39,083 nt of DNA from Microcaldota archaeon (GTDB lineage Archaea > Micrarchaeota > Micrarchaeia > Micrarchaeales > CABMGC01): contig JAGWHN010000006.1 of assembly GCA_028866785.1 (NCBI GenBank), positions 1 to 39,083 on the forward strand, read 5' to 3'. The first letter of the stretch is position 1, and each line of letters opens with the position of its first letter. Position numbers and translations under genes: made by a program. Shown here piece by piece: positions 7,374 through 15,953 of the stretch. The notes beneath the pieces were generated by a model. That model made no database searches. It had not been told where the DNA came from and saw only the letters and a list, made by a program, of their open reading frames with translations.

Positions 7374-8363
7374 GTGGCGAGCCTCTTGTCTATTGGAATC
7401 GATAATTACGACATAGAACTTGACCTCGGCCACACTTTTTCCAACCTGAATTTTGTCTCCCATGCGCACAGCGACCACACCAACAGGGCAAGGAAGGGCA
7501 AGGAGATACTCGCAAGCATTGAGACCAAGGAGCTAATTGAGGCAAGGAAGGGAATTGGGGTCTCGCTTTCCGAAAAGCCGCTCAACATAGAGCTTTTGGA
7601 CTCAGGGCACATACTCGGCTCGAAACAGCTTTTCATCGAATCCCCGGAATTCGGTTATTCTGTTGTTTACACAGGGGACTACCAGATGCAGGAATCTCCG
7701 ACTGCCAGGAAAATCCAGATCAACCAGGCAGATGTGGCAATTGTTGACTCCACTTACACGGACCCGGAGATGGTTCTTGATGATCGTGGCGAGGTAATCG
7801 ATACTATTCAGTACTATGTTAAGAACAAGGTGGACAGGGGGATTGTGATATTCGGCGCATACTCGCTTGGAAAGGCGCAGGAGCTAATCAAGATAGTAAA
7901 TGAGATAGGAGTGACGCCAGCGGTGAGCAAGGGAATCTCAAGGCTAAACAGGGTCTATGAGAAGTTTGGAATCGGACTTGACTATGCATCTGTTTATGAC
8001 AGCGAAGTTAAGTTTGACCAGCTTGTAAGGCAGAATTTTGTTGGGATAGTCGAGTCCCAGAGGCTAAATGAACTTGGAAGGAAATTATCCGCAGTCTACA
8101 ACAAGAGGGTGTTCACCGCAGTCGCAACAGGGTGGGCAAAATCTTACAACTTCGGGACGGACGTCCAGTTTCCTCTAAGCGACCATGCGGATTTCAGACA
8201 GAGTCTTCAGTATCTTGAGGCGACGAGCCCGAAGATTGTCTATTCGGTTGGGAAAGAGGCAAAAATTATGGCAAACAACCTCTCAAAGTTCGGATATAAG
8301 GCAAAAGCCCTCTCCACCACGAAGGACTTTAGCGCTCCGATTCCTGAAAGGGCCAGTGTTTAG
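7374..8363 (+). CDS. Metallo-beta-lactamase/beta-CASP nuclease-like protein
   Basis: The protein of about 330 residues has the beta-lactamase-fold metal motif SHAHSDH, DSGHILGS, YTGDYQM and the later PLSDHADF, as in archaeal CPSF/SNM1-related exonucleases. The likely role is RNA 3'-end or DNA-end processing. It lacks the KH domain of archaeal CPSF1 and is not next to a ligase gene. The frame is open from TTG 7338, but that codon lies upstream of the probable TATA element, so GTG at 7374 is preferred. The true start is uncertain within about 40 nt. Confidence 0.85.
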   Translation: MASLLSIGIDNYDIELDLGHTFSNLNFVSHAHSDHTNRARKGKEILASIETKELIEARKGIGVSLSEKPLNIELLDSGHILGSKQLFIESPEFGYSVVYTGDYQMQESPTARKIQINQADVAIVDSTYTDPEMVLDDRGEVIDTIQYYVKNKVDRGIVIFGAYSLGKAQELIKIVNEIGVTPAVSKGISRLNRVYEKFGIGLDYASVYDSEVKFDQLVRQNFVGIVESQRLNELGRKLSAVYNKRVFTAVATGWAKSYNFGTDVQFPLSDHADFRQSLQYLEATSPKIVYSVGKEAKIMANNLSKFGYKAKALSTTKDFSAPIPERASV

Positions 8364-8397
8364 CTAAGTTTATATTGCTTGATTGGTAAATCGGATT

Positions 8398-9399
8398 ATG
8401 GAGGAGCAAAGCAAGCGCGACAGCTACAGGGAGATGCTGCTGCTACTGATACTCGGCTCGGTGCTCCTCATTTTTGCGGCAGTATATTTCATACAGATAT
8501 TTTCAGTCGAGTACGGAGTTGGGGCAGGGGCGGCGCTTCAGAGCAGTGCAAGCAACGTAATTGTGAATCAGAGCCTTCAGGTTTTCTCCTCCCAGCTAAG
8601 CGTCTTGAACCAATACGTGCTTGAGTCCTACCTTGCACTGATTCTAGGTCTGCTGCTCGCACTGATCTCGGTCGTGCTATACATACACAGGAGCAACAGG
8701 TATGACGAGACGAATAGGAAATACATGACCATCCACACTACAGTCACTGTCGTCTACATAATCCTCTTCTTCATCATCTTCTCAGGATTCATACACTCGA
8801 CGCTAAGCATAATGGTGTACCTGGGATACTTCGGGATGTTTGTCTGCATAATAACTGACATCTATTTCGAGTACAATGCAAGGATTGCAAGCTCGAGGAA
8901 GGTGGGAGTTAGGGCGATAAGCATAAACCCGGACACCCCTTACACCAACCTTCAGGTGCTAAAGGGACAGCTCTTCTCAAAGCTAAAGGGAAACGTTAGG
9001 ATAGTCGACAAGCACTTCAACTCAAATGCAATAGCAAACATGCACAGGCTCTTTGCTGGAGAGCTTGAGAGCATTGATTCGATAACGGTTATCACTTCCG
9101 AGGAGATGCTCGACTCTAGTTTTGGCGATGATTACAGGGACATAACAAAGGAATTTGGAAACGAGCACGTTGCCATCACAATACTTGTCATGCCAAGGGA
9201 AGAAGCGGGAAAGCAGCACGAGAGATTTGTGTTCGATGACATAGGGGCGTTCAAGATACCGCCGCTCAACATAATAAACAAGAAAAGCGAGCATGTGACA
9301 AAGATAAACCTTGAGGAGGCAAGAAGGCGGTTTGAGTACCTATCCCAGCGCTCGACAAAAATAGAAAACTTCCTGTTAAGGCAAGGCAAGGGAGAGTGA
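8398..9399 (+). CDS. Membrane protein with four TM helices and a possible PLD-like cytoplasmic domain
   Basis: The 333-residue protein has two pairs of hydrophobic helices (about residues 12-35, 70-95, 112-135 and 140-160), with a polar loop between helices 1 and 2 and a cytoplasmic domain of about 165 residues. Within that domain RIVDKHFNSNAI, SITVITSEEMLD and HERFVFDD are arranged like phospholipase-D-like or MIT-C-type domains, with only one HxR-like motif, so catalysis is doubtful. ATG 8398 is chosen over TTG 8383 because TTTATATT (8369-8376) lies about 26 nt upstream. The function is unknown. Confidence 0.7.
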   Translation: MEEQSKRDSYREMLLLLILGSVLLIFAAVYFIQIFSVEYGVGAGAALQSSASNVIVNQSLQVFSSQLSVLNQYVLESYLALILGLLLALISVVLYIHRSNRYDETNRKYMTIHTTVTVVYIILFFIIFSGFIHSTLSIMVYLGYFGMFVCIITDIYFEYNARIASSRKVGVRAISINPDTPYTNLQVLKGQLFSKLKGNVRIVDKHFNSNAIANMHRLFAGELESIDSITVITSEEMLDSSFGDDYRDITKEFGNEHVAITILVMPREEAGKQHERFVFDDIGAFKIPPLNIINKKSEHVTKINLEEARRRFEYLSQRSTKIENFLLRQGKGE

Positions 9400-10056
9400 T
9401 CAGCTCTTTCCGTAGACAATGACCACGTCATTGTCTGTGCCGTTTGCATTCCAGGCTTCCACGAAAAGTTTTTTGTCGACTTTGTAGTTTGGGGTCGGGC
9501 TGTCTGGGCCTGAATCGTGAAAGTAAATATTTTTTGCATCGAATCCCGTCATTACCACAAAATGGCCCTGATAGGGACCATGATGTCCCGTAATTTTGTG
9601 CCAGTCAAGCAGGACCATTGGAACATGACCCTGCAAAAGATGGGCCTCTAGCTCTGGGAGGGAGAGAATTCTTTTTTCAAATAGTTTGGTCTTTAGTATT
9701 TTCTTGACTGCAGACATCATCGCATCCATGTCGGTGAGTTTAAGATAAACTTCTGCATCCTTTCCATAGTGCCTTCTTATGAACGGCTCTCCCTCAAGGA
9801 AAGGTTCTGGGTCAACGCTTGAAAAATATCTGACTTTTAGCCCTGCCTCGTGCAGAAAAGGGACAATTTGGAAGGTATATGTGTTGAAGCCGAGCTTTCT
9901 TCCTGTAATTTTGTCTAAATATTCTGCATCAAACTCCTTTCCCAGAAAATACTTTAGTACAGACTGCATCGAAACCTGAAAACACCTGTTCCCATCTGCA
10001 GTAACGTTTGGGTAAAATGGAACGCTAAGGTGACATTCCTTTGCATTTGCCTCCAT
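9400..10056 (-). CDS. C39-like papain-fold cysteine peptidase
   Basis: The 218-residue cytoplasmic protein carries the C39-type triad: Cys25 in GNRCFQVSMQSVL, His165 in GPYQGHFVVMTGFD and Asp181 in IYFHDSGP. No signal peptide, transmembrane segment or transporter domain is present, so it is not a classical bacteriocin exporter. Its cut site and substrate are unknown. It ends exactly against the preceding plus-strand gene. A second protein of this class is at 19490-20260. Confidence 0.75.
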   Translation of the reverse strand: MEANAKECHLSVPFYPNVTADGNRCFQVSMQSVLKYFLGKEFDAEYLDKITGRKLGFNTYTFQIVPFLHEAGLKVRYFSSVDPEPFLEGEPFIRRHYGKDAEVYLKLTDMDAMMSAVKKILKTKLFEKRILSLPELEAHLLQGHVPMVLLDWHKITGHHGPYQGHFVVMTGFDAKNIYFHDSGPDSPTPNYKVDKKLFVEAWNANGTDNDVVIVYGKS

Positions 10057-10115
10057 GATGCTACTGGCGTGATAAAGTTAATATAGATTGATACTAGATT
10101 TACATTGGTGTTGCT

Positions 10116-10424
10116 GTGGCAAAAATTGAAGTTGGAAAAGTTTCTGAGATTCCCGTAGGGCAAATGAAAAGTGTTACAAAGGGAGACAACAGGATACTTG
10201 TTGCAAATGTAGAGGGAAAGCTCCATGCAATGAGGGCAATCTGCCACCATGAGGGAGGCCCTTTAGACGAAGGAACATTAAGCGGAAAGGAGGTTACCTG
10301 CCCGTGGCACGGATCGATGTGGGACGTCACTACAGGAAAGCTAATCTGGTTCGCGACGCATCTGGAGGACGAGCCGATTTACCCGGTCATAATTGAAGGG
10401 GAAAAGGTCTTTGTCGAAGCTTAA
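10116..10424 (+). CDS. Rieske-type [2Fe-2S] ferredoxin
   Basis: The 102-residue soluble protein has the two Rieske cluster boxes: Cys43-x-His45 (ICHHEGGPL) and Cys62-x-x-His65 (CPWHGSMWD). It lacks a membrane anchor, so it resembles small dioxygenase-type electron carriers rather than the cytochrome bc subunit. Its redox partner is not evident nearby. GTG at 10116 is the start. The gene is divergent from the C39-like peptidase, with AT-rich TTAATATAG near 10079 between them. Its 3' end overlaps the convergent dehydratase gene by 4 nt. Confidence 0.92.
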   Translation: MAKIEVGKVSEIPVGQMKSVTKGDNRILVANVEGKLHAMRAICHHEGGPLDEGTLSGKEVTCPWHGSMWDVTTGKLIWFATHLEDEPIYPVIIEGEKVFVEA

Positions 10425-10711
10425 TTCCCAGGGCTTGTGCCAATCTGATCAATCAACCTGGCGAGGGTGAAATCCAGTTCTGTGATTCCACCCTCATCGT
10501 GCGTGTCTAGGTTGAGGGTTACCTTGTTGTAAACATTGTTTATTTCCGGGTGGTGATTGATTGATGAGGCGACTATGGCAACCTTGTCGATGAATCTGAT
10601 TGCATCCTCGAAAGTTTCAAATTTGAACTCCTTGTGAAGCCTTCCTTTTTCTGCGCTCCACCCTTCAAGGGATTTTAGTTCCTGCCCGATTTGGGAATTG
10701 TCAAGCCTCAT
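10421..10711 (-). CDS. phhB: Pterin-4a-carbinolamine dehydratase
   Basis: The 96-residue protein matches the DCoH/PCD family over its whole length, with the active-site block INHHPEINNVYNKVTL, then THDEGGIT and DFTLA. The enzyme dehydrates 4a-hydroxytetrahydropterin. No aromatic amino acid hydroxylase is seen here; in archaea related proteins may act on molybdopterin or other pterins. It overlaps the Rieske gene tail to tail. Confidence 0.93.
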   Translation of the reverse strand: MRLDNSQIGQELKSLEGWSAEKGRLHKEFKFETFEDAIRFIDKVAIVASSINHHPEINNVYNKVTLNLDTHDEGGITELDFTLARLIDQIGTSPGN

Positions 10712-10779
10712 TTTTCCACCATATGCCTTAATACTTAACGATTGATAAATTCTATTAACTAGCCGAGGATTCAGATTTT

Positions 10780-11745
10780 ATGTTCGTTATTGAGGCGAAG
10801 AACCTTACAAAGAAGTTCGACAAGCTTACCGCGGTGAGCAAGCTTAACCTTAAGATAAAGGAAGGGGAGATTTTTGGGCTGCTCGGCCCAAACGGGGCAG
10901 GCAAGACAACGACTCTCTCCATGCTTGCGACGCTTATCCCACCAAGCGATGGGAGCGCTAGCGTAAACGGATTTGATGTTGTGAAGGAGCCTTCAAAGGT
11001 CAGGCACAGCATAGGGTTTGTGTTTCAGGACCCTAGCTCCGATGACCTGCTCACCGGGAGGGAAAATCTGTATTTGCATGCGCTCATGTACGGCGTTGAT
11101 ATGCACGACATCAACAAGAAGATGGACGACGTTCTAAGGCTCGTTGACCTAACCGAGAGGCAGCATGAGAGGATGAAGCTCTACTCTGGAGGCATGAGGA
11201 GGAGGCTTGAGCTTGCAAGAGGGCTCTTGCACGAACCGAAGATACTATTCCTCGACGAGCCGACGCTGGGCCTCGACCCGCAGACAAGGCAGCACCTCTG
11301 GGGATACATAAAGAAGCTTTCGACCGAAAAGAAGGTCACCATAATAATCACAACTCATTACATGGAGGAGGCGGACGAGCTCTGCGACAGGATCGCGATA
11401 GTGGACCATGGGAAGATAATAGCGCTTGATACGCCACACAACCTAAAGCACGGCATGGGAGGGGATGTTGTGAGGATCAAGGCGAAAAAGCCAAACGTTA
11501 CTGCGCTAAGAAAGCTAAAGTATGTCAAGGGAATAAAGCGCGAAGACGGATTTTTGACATTCACGGTAAATGACGCGGGCAAGCACCTTCAGGAGATACT
11601 CAAGAAAGTGGGGGAGGTCGAGAGCGTCGAATCGCACTCGCCTACGCTAAACGATGTCTTCCTGCGCTTTACGGGAAACGAGATCAGGGACCAGGAGGGG
11701 GAAGGAGGCTACTTCGAGAGGATGATGCACAGCAGGAACAGGTGA
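10780..11745 (+). CDS. ABC transporter ATP-binding subunit (DrrA-type)
   Basis: The 321-residue ATPase contains Walker A GPNGAGKTT (about 36-44), signature YSGGM, Walker B ILFLDEPT, the D-loop LGLDP and the switch His in TTHYMEEA. The C-terminal extension of about 90 residues is typical of DrrA/NatA-type subunits of exporters. The permease starts 4 nt after the stop, so the two form an operon. The cargo is unknown. Confidence 0.95.
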   Translation: MFVIEAKNLTKKFDKLTAVSKLNLKIKEGEIFGLLGPNGAGKTTTLSMLATLIPPSDGSASVNGFDVVKEPSKVRHSIGFVFQDPSSDDLLTGRENLYLHALMYGVDMHDINKKMDDVLRLVDLTERQHERMKLYSGGMRRRLELARGLLHEPKILFLDEPTLGLDPQTRQHLWGYIKKLSTEKKVTIIITTHYMEEADELCDRIAIVDHGKIIALDTPHNLKHGMGGDVVRIKAKKPNVTALRKLKYVKGIKREDGFLTFTVNDAGKHLQEILKKVGEVESVESHSPTLNDVFLRFTGNEIRDQEGEGGYFERMMHSRNR

Positions 11746-11749
11746 GAAT

Positions 11750-12505
11750 ATGGGAGAATTAAACGGATTGTATGCGCTCTGGTACAGGGAGCTAAAGGTA
11801 TTCACAAGAGAGAGATCGAGAGTCGTTGGCTCGCTTGTCCAGCCGCTGATGTGGCTGGTCATATTTGGAACGGGGCTAGGCTCCAGCATAGCAATAGGCG
11901 GGGCGAACTACCAAACCTTCATCTATCCAGGCATACTTGCAATGACTGTGCTCTTCGGCTCGCTCTTCTTTGGGCTTTACATAATAATGGACAAGCGCGT
12001 TGACTTCCTAAAGGAGGTGCTTGTTGCGCCCCTTAGCAGGACAACAATCTTCTTCGGCAAGATACTCGGAGGCGGGACGGACGGGATAATACAGGTCCTT
12101 ATGCTGATGGTACTTGGCGCGCTCTTCTTCGGAATACACTATACGCTTTACTCCGCAATCATGACCTTGGTTATAATCAGCATTCTGATGGTATCGGTAA
12201 TAAGCATAGGGCTGATATTTGGCTCCCTCATGAGCAGCCCGGAGGGCTTTGGGCTGGTATCTAGCTTTGTGATCTTCCCGCTCTTCTTTTTGAGCGGGGC
12301 ACTCTATCCTGTAAACAATCTTCCATCATGGCTGCACATCTTTGTTAGCTTAAATCCGGTATCTTACGCGGTTGATGCGCTAAGGTCGGTCATAATCGGG
12401 ACCCAGAGCAGCTTTGGATTTGGAATGGATTTTGCAGTGCTGATAGGCTTTGCAGTGGCGATGGTGATTGTGGGCACAGAGGCATTTAAAAGAATGAAAC
12501 TCTAA
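11750..12505 (+). CDS. ABC-2 type permease
   Basis: The 251-residue integral membrane protein has about six hydrophobic helices and the ABC-2 pattern: an N-terminal amphipathic YRELKVFTRERSR segment, and FLSGALYPVNNLPSWL before the last helices, as in DrrB-like permeases. It pairs with the ATPase encoded 4 nt upstream to form an exporter. The substrate cannot be read from sequence. Confidence 0.93.
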   Translation: MGELNGLYALWYRELKVFTRERSRVVGSLVQPLMWLVIFGTGLGSSIAIGGANYQTFIYPGILAMTVLFGSLFFGLYIIMDKRVDFLKEVLVAPLSRTTIFFGKILGGGTDGIIQVLMLMVLGALFFGIHYTLYSAIMTLVIISILMVSVISIGLIFGSLMSSPEGFGLVSSFVIFPLFFLSGALYPVNNLPSWLHIFVSLNPVSYAVDALRSVIIGTQSSFGFGMDFAVLIGFAVAMVIVGTEAFKRMKL

Positions 12506-12520
12506 CTCCTTTTGGTATTT

Positions 12521-13207
12521 ATGGCAAAGATTGCGGGAATCGGGGAAAGGGCATTGGTAGAGGCGGTAGGAGTTTTCTTTTTGACATTTATCGGTGCGGG
12601 CTCGGTGATCGCCGCGCAGTTTGCGGGGCTTGGCAGCTCAAGCCTGCTTGTCATTGCGCTTGCAAACGGTCTGGCGCTTGCGCTTGCAGTCTCGTTTGCA
12701 ATGAACATTTCAGGGGGGCATATCAATCCCGCGGTCACGATTGCCACCGTAGTGAACAAGTCGATGAAAATCGGCGACGCCGCAATCTACATTGTGGCGC
12801 AATTAATCGGAGCGTTGGTGGCCGGATTTCTCTTGGTATCGATTTACCCTGCAGTTGCTGGCAGTGCGGTAAATTACGGAACTCCGTCGCTTGGAGCTTC
12901 GATCGGAGTTTCCCAGGGAATCTTATTCGAGTCGGTGATGACCTTCATTTTGGTCTTTACGATAATGGGGACCGTGGTTGACCGAAGGGCACCGAAGATA
13001 GCGGGCTTTGGCGTTGGACTTGCGGTGGTAATTGACGTGCTTGCAGGAGGCCCATTCACTGGCGCCGCCATGAACCCTGCAAGATGGTTTGGCCCGGCAA
13101 TCGCATCAGGATTCCTCGCAAACTGGTATGTCTACATCATCGGACCTCTTGCAGGCGCGATAGTGGCAGGACTTCTTTACAAGTACCTGATTTTCAAGCA
13201 AAAGTAG
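12521..13207 (+). CDS. Aquaporin/MIP-family channel
   Basis: The 228-residue channel protein has both NPA boxes, GGHINPAVT and GAAMNPARWFGPA, within six membrane helices arranged as two repeats. The Arg after the second NPA is the selectivity-filter residue. It probably conducts water or small neutral solutes. ATG 12521 is chosen over TTG 12512; TTTAAAAG at about 12485-12492 is a plausible TATA box. A tRNA-Ala gene begins just beyond the stop on the opposite strand. Confidence 0.95.
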   Translation: MAKIAGIGERALVEAVGVFFLTFIGAGSVIAAQFAGLGSSSLLVIALANGLALALAVSFAMNISGGHINPAVTIATVVNKSMKIGDAAIYIVAQLIGALVAGFLLVSIYPAVAGSAVNYGTPSLGASIGVSQGILFESVMTFILVFTIMGTVVDRRAPKIAGFGVGLAVVIDVLAGGPFTGAAMNPARWFGPAIASGFLANWYVYIIGPLAGAIVAGLLYKYLIFKQK

Positions 13208-13210
13208 GAG

Positions 13211-13282
13211 TGGACTCTGCGGGAATCGCACCCGCGACCTTTCCGTTGCGAACGGAACGCTCTACTACTGAGCCAAGAGCCC
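13211..13282 (-). tRNA. tRNA-Ala(CGC) with altered D- and T-loops
   Basis: All stems pair fully: acceptor GGGCTCT/AGAGTCC, D-stem GCTC/GAGC, anticodon stem TTCCG/CGGAA and T-stem GCGGG/CCCGC, with discriminator A. The anticodon loop TTCGCAA gives CGC. The G3-T70 alanine identity pair is present, and so is G26. Two oddities: the D-loop AGTAGTA is 7 nt and lacks the usual GG pair, and the T-loop is TGCGATT, with G at position 55 where T is nearly universal. CCA is not encoded and no intron is present. Confidence 0.93.
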
Positions 13283-13346
13283 TTATGCTAAGCCTAATAC
13301 TAATCTTATGGTAGGCTCCGCTATTTAAAATTATTCAATTCATATA

Positions 13347-14735
13347 ATGCTGATGGACAGAAAGACCAGGATTGCTGCGCAAAAGATCTACAAGAGGGTT
13401 TTGCAGGAGATAAAGCCCAGCAAGCTCGAGATTGAAACGACAATCGCCAACTCCAACAGGATAATGGCAAGGCTCAAGAAGCTCGTCCCAAGGAGCGTTG
13501 AGCTGATGGTGGTGGGGAGCATCGCGAGGAGCACGAACCTGAGGGGCGACCATGACATTGACATCTTCATGCTATTTGACAAAAAGGTCCCGGTAAAGAC
13601 CATGGAGAGGCTGGGGCTTGGGTACGGAAAGAGGCTAGTAGACACCAAGAAGGGGGAGAAGTACGAGCTAAAGTACGCGGAGCATCCGTACTCGAGGCTC
13701 TACCTAAACGAGATGAACATAAAGATAGACCTGGTTCCAGCATACAAGATAGAGAATGTGGAGGAGCTTGCGACAGCGGTCGACAGGACTCCGTTCCACA
13801 CAAAATTCATGAACGAGCACTTGAGCGAGAAGCAGCGCGACGAGGTCAGGCTGCTAAAGTACATGCTCAAGAACCACAACATCTACGGAGCGGAGGTGAA
13901 GATAAAGGGCTTTTCGGGATACCTCTGCGAGCTTCTCATCTACAGCTTCGGCTCCTTTGAGGGACTGATGGAGAGCGCATCAAATTTCAAGATGCCGCTG
14001 TGCATAGTGCCTGGCGAAAAGGAGGCAAAGGTGGACAAAGGCGTATTCAGGAAATTCAATGCCGAGTTTGTAGTAATAGATCCAGTAGACAAGGACAGGA
14101 ACGTTGCCGCAGGCGTTTCGCTTGAATCCCTCGGAAGGTTCGTTTCGCTTGCAAGGAGCTTCGTGCAGAAGCCTGACTTGAGGCATTTCTTCGGAGATGG
14201 ATTCTCATCGCTGCAGGCACACAAAAAAATCGCAGAGTTCGTGAAAAAGTCGAACCTCAACTCTTACCTCGTCATCACCAAGGTCCCCAACAAGAGCGAG
14301 GACATAGTATGGCCGCAGCTGAAAAAGACGTCGGAAATAGTGGCTGCGCACGCAAAAAGATTCGGGTTCTCCATATATCTCAGCGCGGTATGGATAGACG
14401 GCACTGAGGGAATGATGCTTTTCCTCGCCCCGAAGGAGAGGATAGAGACGAGGCTCTTTGTGGGCCCCAGCATCTTCCAGAAGAATGCGGCGGTGCCCTT
14501 TGCAAGCGCGCACAGGAAAGCGCTCGGGATCTTTTTGGAGGGCGATAGAATCGCGGCACTTGACTACAATAAGTACAGGACCCTTGAGGAGCTGCTCATG
14601 GACGTTGTGAAGGGCAGGATAATAGAACAAAGGAAGGACATAAAGGTGAAGGGTTCAAAGCTCCTGATCAACACAATCCCAAAGGAGTACTCGAGCAGCA
14701 TATTTGTCGAGCTGCGCAACAGGCTAAGGATCTGA
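13347..14735 (+). CDS. cca: CCA-adding tRNA nucleotidyltransferase (archaeal class I)
   Basis: The 462-residue enzyme has the class I signature GSIARSTNLRGDHDIDIF, with metal-binding Asp70 and Asp72 and a third Asp at 128 (KIDLVPAY). The central and C-terminal tRNA-binding regions are full length. It adds or repairs the 3' CCA on tRNAs, and none of the four tRNA genes here encodes CCA. TATTTAAAA at 13322-13330 lies about 22 nt before the ATG, suggesting a leaderless transcript. It ends directly against the convergent AK6 gene. Confidence 0.95.
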   Translation: MLMDRKTRIAAQKIYKRVLQEIKPSKLEIETTIANSNRIMARLKKLVPRSVELMVVGSIARSTNLRGDHDIDIFMLFDKKVPVKTMERLGLGYGKRLVDTKKGEKYELKYAEHPYSRLYLNEMNIKIDLVPAYKIENVEELATAVDRTPFHTKFMNEHLSEKQRDEVRLLKYMLKNHNIYGAEVKIKGFSGYLCELLIYSFGSFEGLMESASNFKMPLCIVPGEKEAKVDKGVFRKFNAEFVVIDPVDKDRNVAAGVSLESLGRFVSLARSFVQKPDLRHFFGDGFSSLQAHKKIAEFVKKSNLNSYLVITKVPNKSEDIVWPQLKKTSEIVAAHAKRFGFSIYLSAVWIDGTEGMMLFLAPKERIETRLFVGPSIFQKNAAVPFASAHRKALGIFLEGDRIAALDYNKYRTLEELLMDVVKGRIIEQRKDIKVKGSKLLINTIPKEYSSSIFVELRNRLRI

Positions 14736-15290
14736 TCAGAGCGCAAGCTCCTTGTTGCGCTTTATTATACCCACAAGCTCGCGGAGCAGGCTTATTGGCG
14801 GAGCACGGATTTTCTTGCCATGCGCAAGGGCGACAATCTTCGGAATGGCGGAGCTGCCCATGAGCTCATAGGAAACATCATAGTTTTTCTGCGACGCAAA
14901 TCCGCAGTAGTCTATCGCCTCGCTGACCAGATTATCCCTGATTTTCTCGGTGGGATACCCCCTTGCCTTTAGCCTTTTGTGAAGCGTCCCAAGATGCTCC
15001 CTCAATGTGATTGCAATTGCCCCCTTTATCTTTATGTCGCAGAGCAGATGGCCCTCAAAAATAAGTGTGCCGCTCTTGTGGGCGCTTGCGATTCTGTTCA
15101 CGGCCGCCTCTAGCCTGTCTAGATTCACGATCTTTGAGCCGAACTTGTCCTTTCCGATGTAGAGGGAGTTCTTCTTCGCGATTGAATTCGCATCGTATAG
15201 CTTTGCGTCCCTTAGCCTTGATAGAAGCTTTTTGGCGAGCGTGGTCTTCCCGACGCCAGGGGTACCCGTTATGAGCAGTATTCGCCTCAT
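14736..15290 (-). CDS. AK6/Fap7-type adenylate kinase-like P-loop NTPase
   Basis: The 184-residue protein starts MRRILLITGTPGVGKTTLAK, a P-loop typical of the AK6/hCINAP/Fap7 family, followed by FEGHLLCDI and the lid-like LKARGYPTEKIRDNLVSEAI, which ends in the family pattern E-A-I-D-Y. Fap7 proteins act in late 18S/16S rRNA maturation with uS11 and also show adenylate kinase activity. ATG 15290 is chosen because the P-loop begins there; it overlaps the TGA of the upstream gene (ATGA), indicating translational coupling. Confidence 0.9.
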   Translation of the reverse strand: MRRILLITGTPGVGKTTLAKKLLSRLRDAKLYDANSIAKKNSLYIGKDKFGSKIVNLDRLEAAVNRIASAHKSGTLIFEGHLLCDIKIKGAIAITLREHLGTLHKRLKARGYPTEKIRDNLVSEAIDYCGFASQKNYDVSYELMGSSAIPKIVALAHGKKIRAPPISLLRELVGIIKRNKELAL

Positions 15291-15883
15291 AGCCTGGCCT
15301 GTATCGAATCCAGCCTGAAGTTTATCTCCTCCCTGCTCGACTCTATGTTCAAGATCACGCTGCTCGGCGGATTTACGCTCAGGGAGTAGTTTTTCGGGCC
15401 CGAGAAAAGCCAGGAGCCGATTGTGAAGGCCTTGTATGTGGTTGAAACGTCCGCAACGTATGTGCATGAGCCTATGAGCCTTCCGATAAGAAGCTCTATT
15501 GCCGTATCCTCCGTTGAGATCACTATTGTCTCCTCGTTGTCGGTGTCCCTCTCGACAGAGATAGGCTTTATCATTGGCACATTCATCGCCTGCGCCTTTG
15601 CCTTTATGTAATCGGTTATTTTTGAATAAAGCTCATTTGCGCCCTGAAGCTCTGAGTTGAACCTGCGCTCCTCGTCCTCGAGGTTCTTTAGTAGAGAGTC
15701 AAAATAGGAGTTCACGTCGCCCCTGAGGTTGCCGAGTATCTCCTTCGCATTTGGCTTGCGCGAAAGCGAGGTCGAATCAGCCACAATCTCCTGAAGGCTG
15801 AGTAGGTACTTCTCGCCAAGCTGCTTGTCTATGGTCCGAATGAAGCTCGCTGTTTCGGGGCTTATCCCAGTATCCTCTGCCAT
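15287..15883 (-). CDS. Hypothetical protein coupled to AK6 gene
   Basis: The 198-residue soluble protein has no recognised domain. The N-terminal half is helical and charged, with a likely coiled coil around residues 55-95 (LLKNLEDEERRFNSELQ). The C-terminal half is beta-rich (about 115-198), with ETIVISTEDTAIELLIGRLIG. Its stop overlaps the AK6 start by ATGA, so the two are probably co-translated and functionally linked, perhaps in ribosome assembly. It is divergent from the DUF357 gene across an AT-rich promoter (TTTTAATAAAG, about 15909-15919). Confidence 0.72.
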   Translation of the reverse strand: MAEDTGISPETASFIRTIDKQLGEKYLLSLQEIVADSTSLSRKPNAKEILGNLRGDVNSYFDSLLKNLEDEERRFNSELQGANELYSKITDYIKAKAQAMNVPMIKPISVERDTDNEETIVISTEDTAIELLIGRLIGSCTYVADVSTTYKAFTIGSWLFSGPKNYSLSVNPPSSVILNIESSREEINFRLDSIQARL

Positions 15884-15953
15884 CCAATCGCTAACACATC
15901 CTCATTTGCTTTTAATAAAGCTTTGCGGGCAAATAGGTAGTGTAGGTTGTTTG

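Noticed and set aside
10780..13207. ABC exporter plus C39-like peptidase as a bacteriocin export system
   Set aside because: The peptidases are cytoplasmic and in separate transcription units, the ATPase is DrrA-type without a peptidase domain, and no precursor peptide gene was seen.
14205..14630. 141-codon frame opposite the CCA-adding enzyme
   Set aside because: The opposite strand holds a clear full-length enzyme, and the translation shows no known motif.
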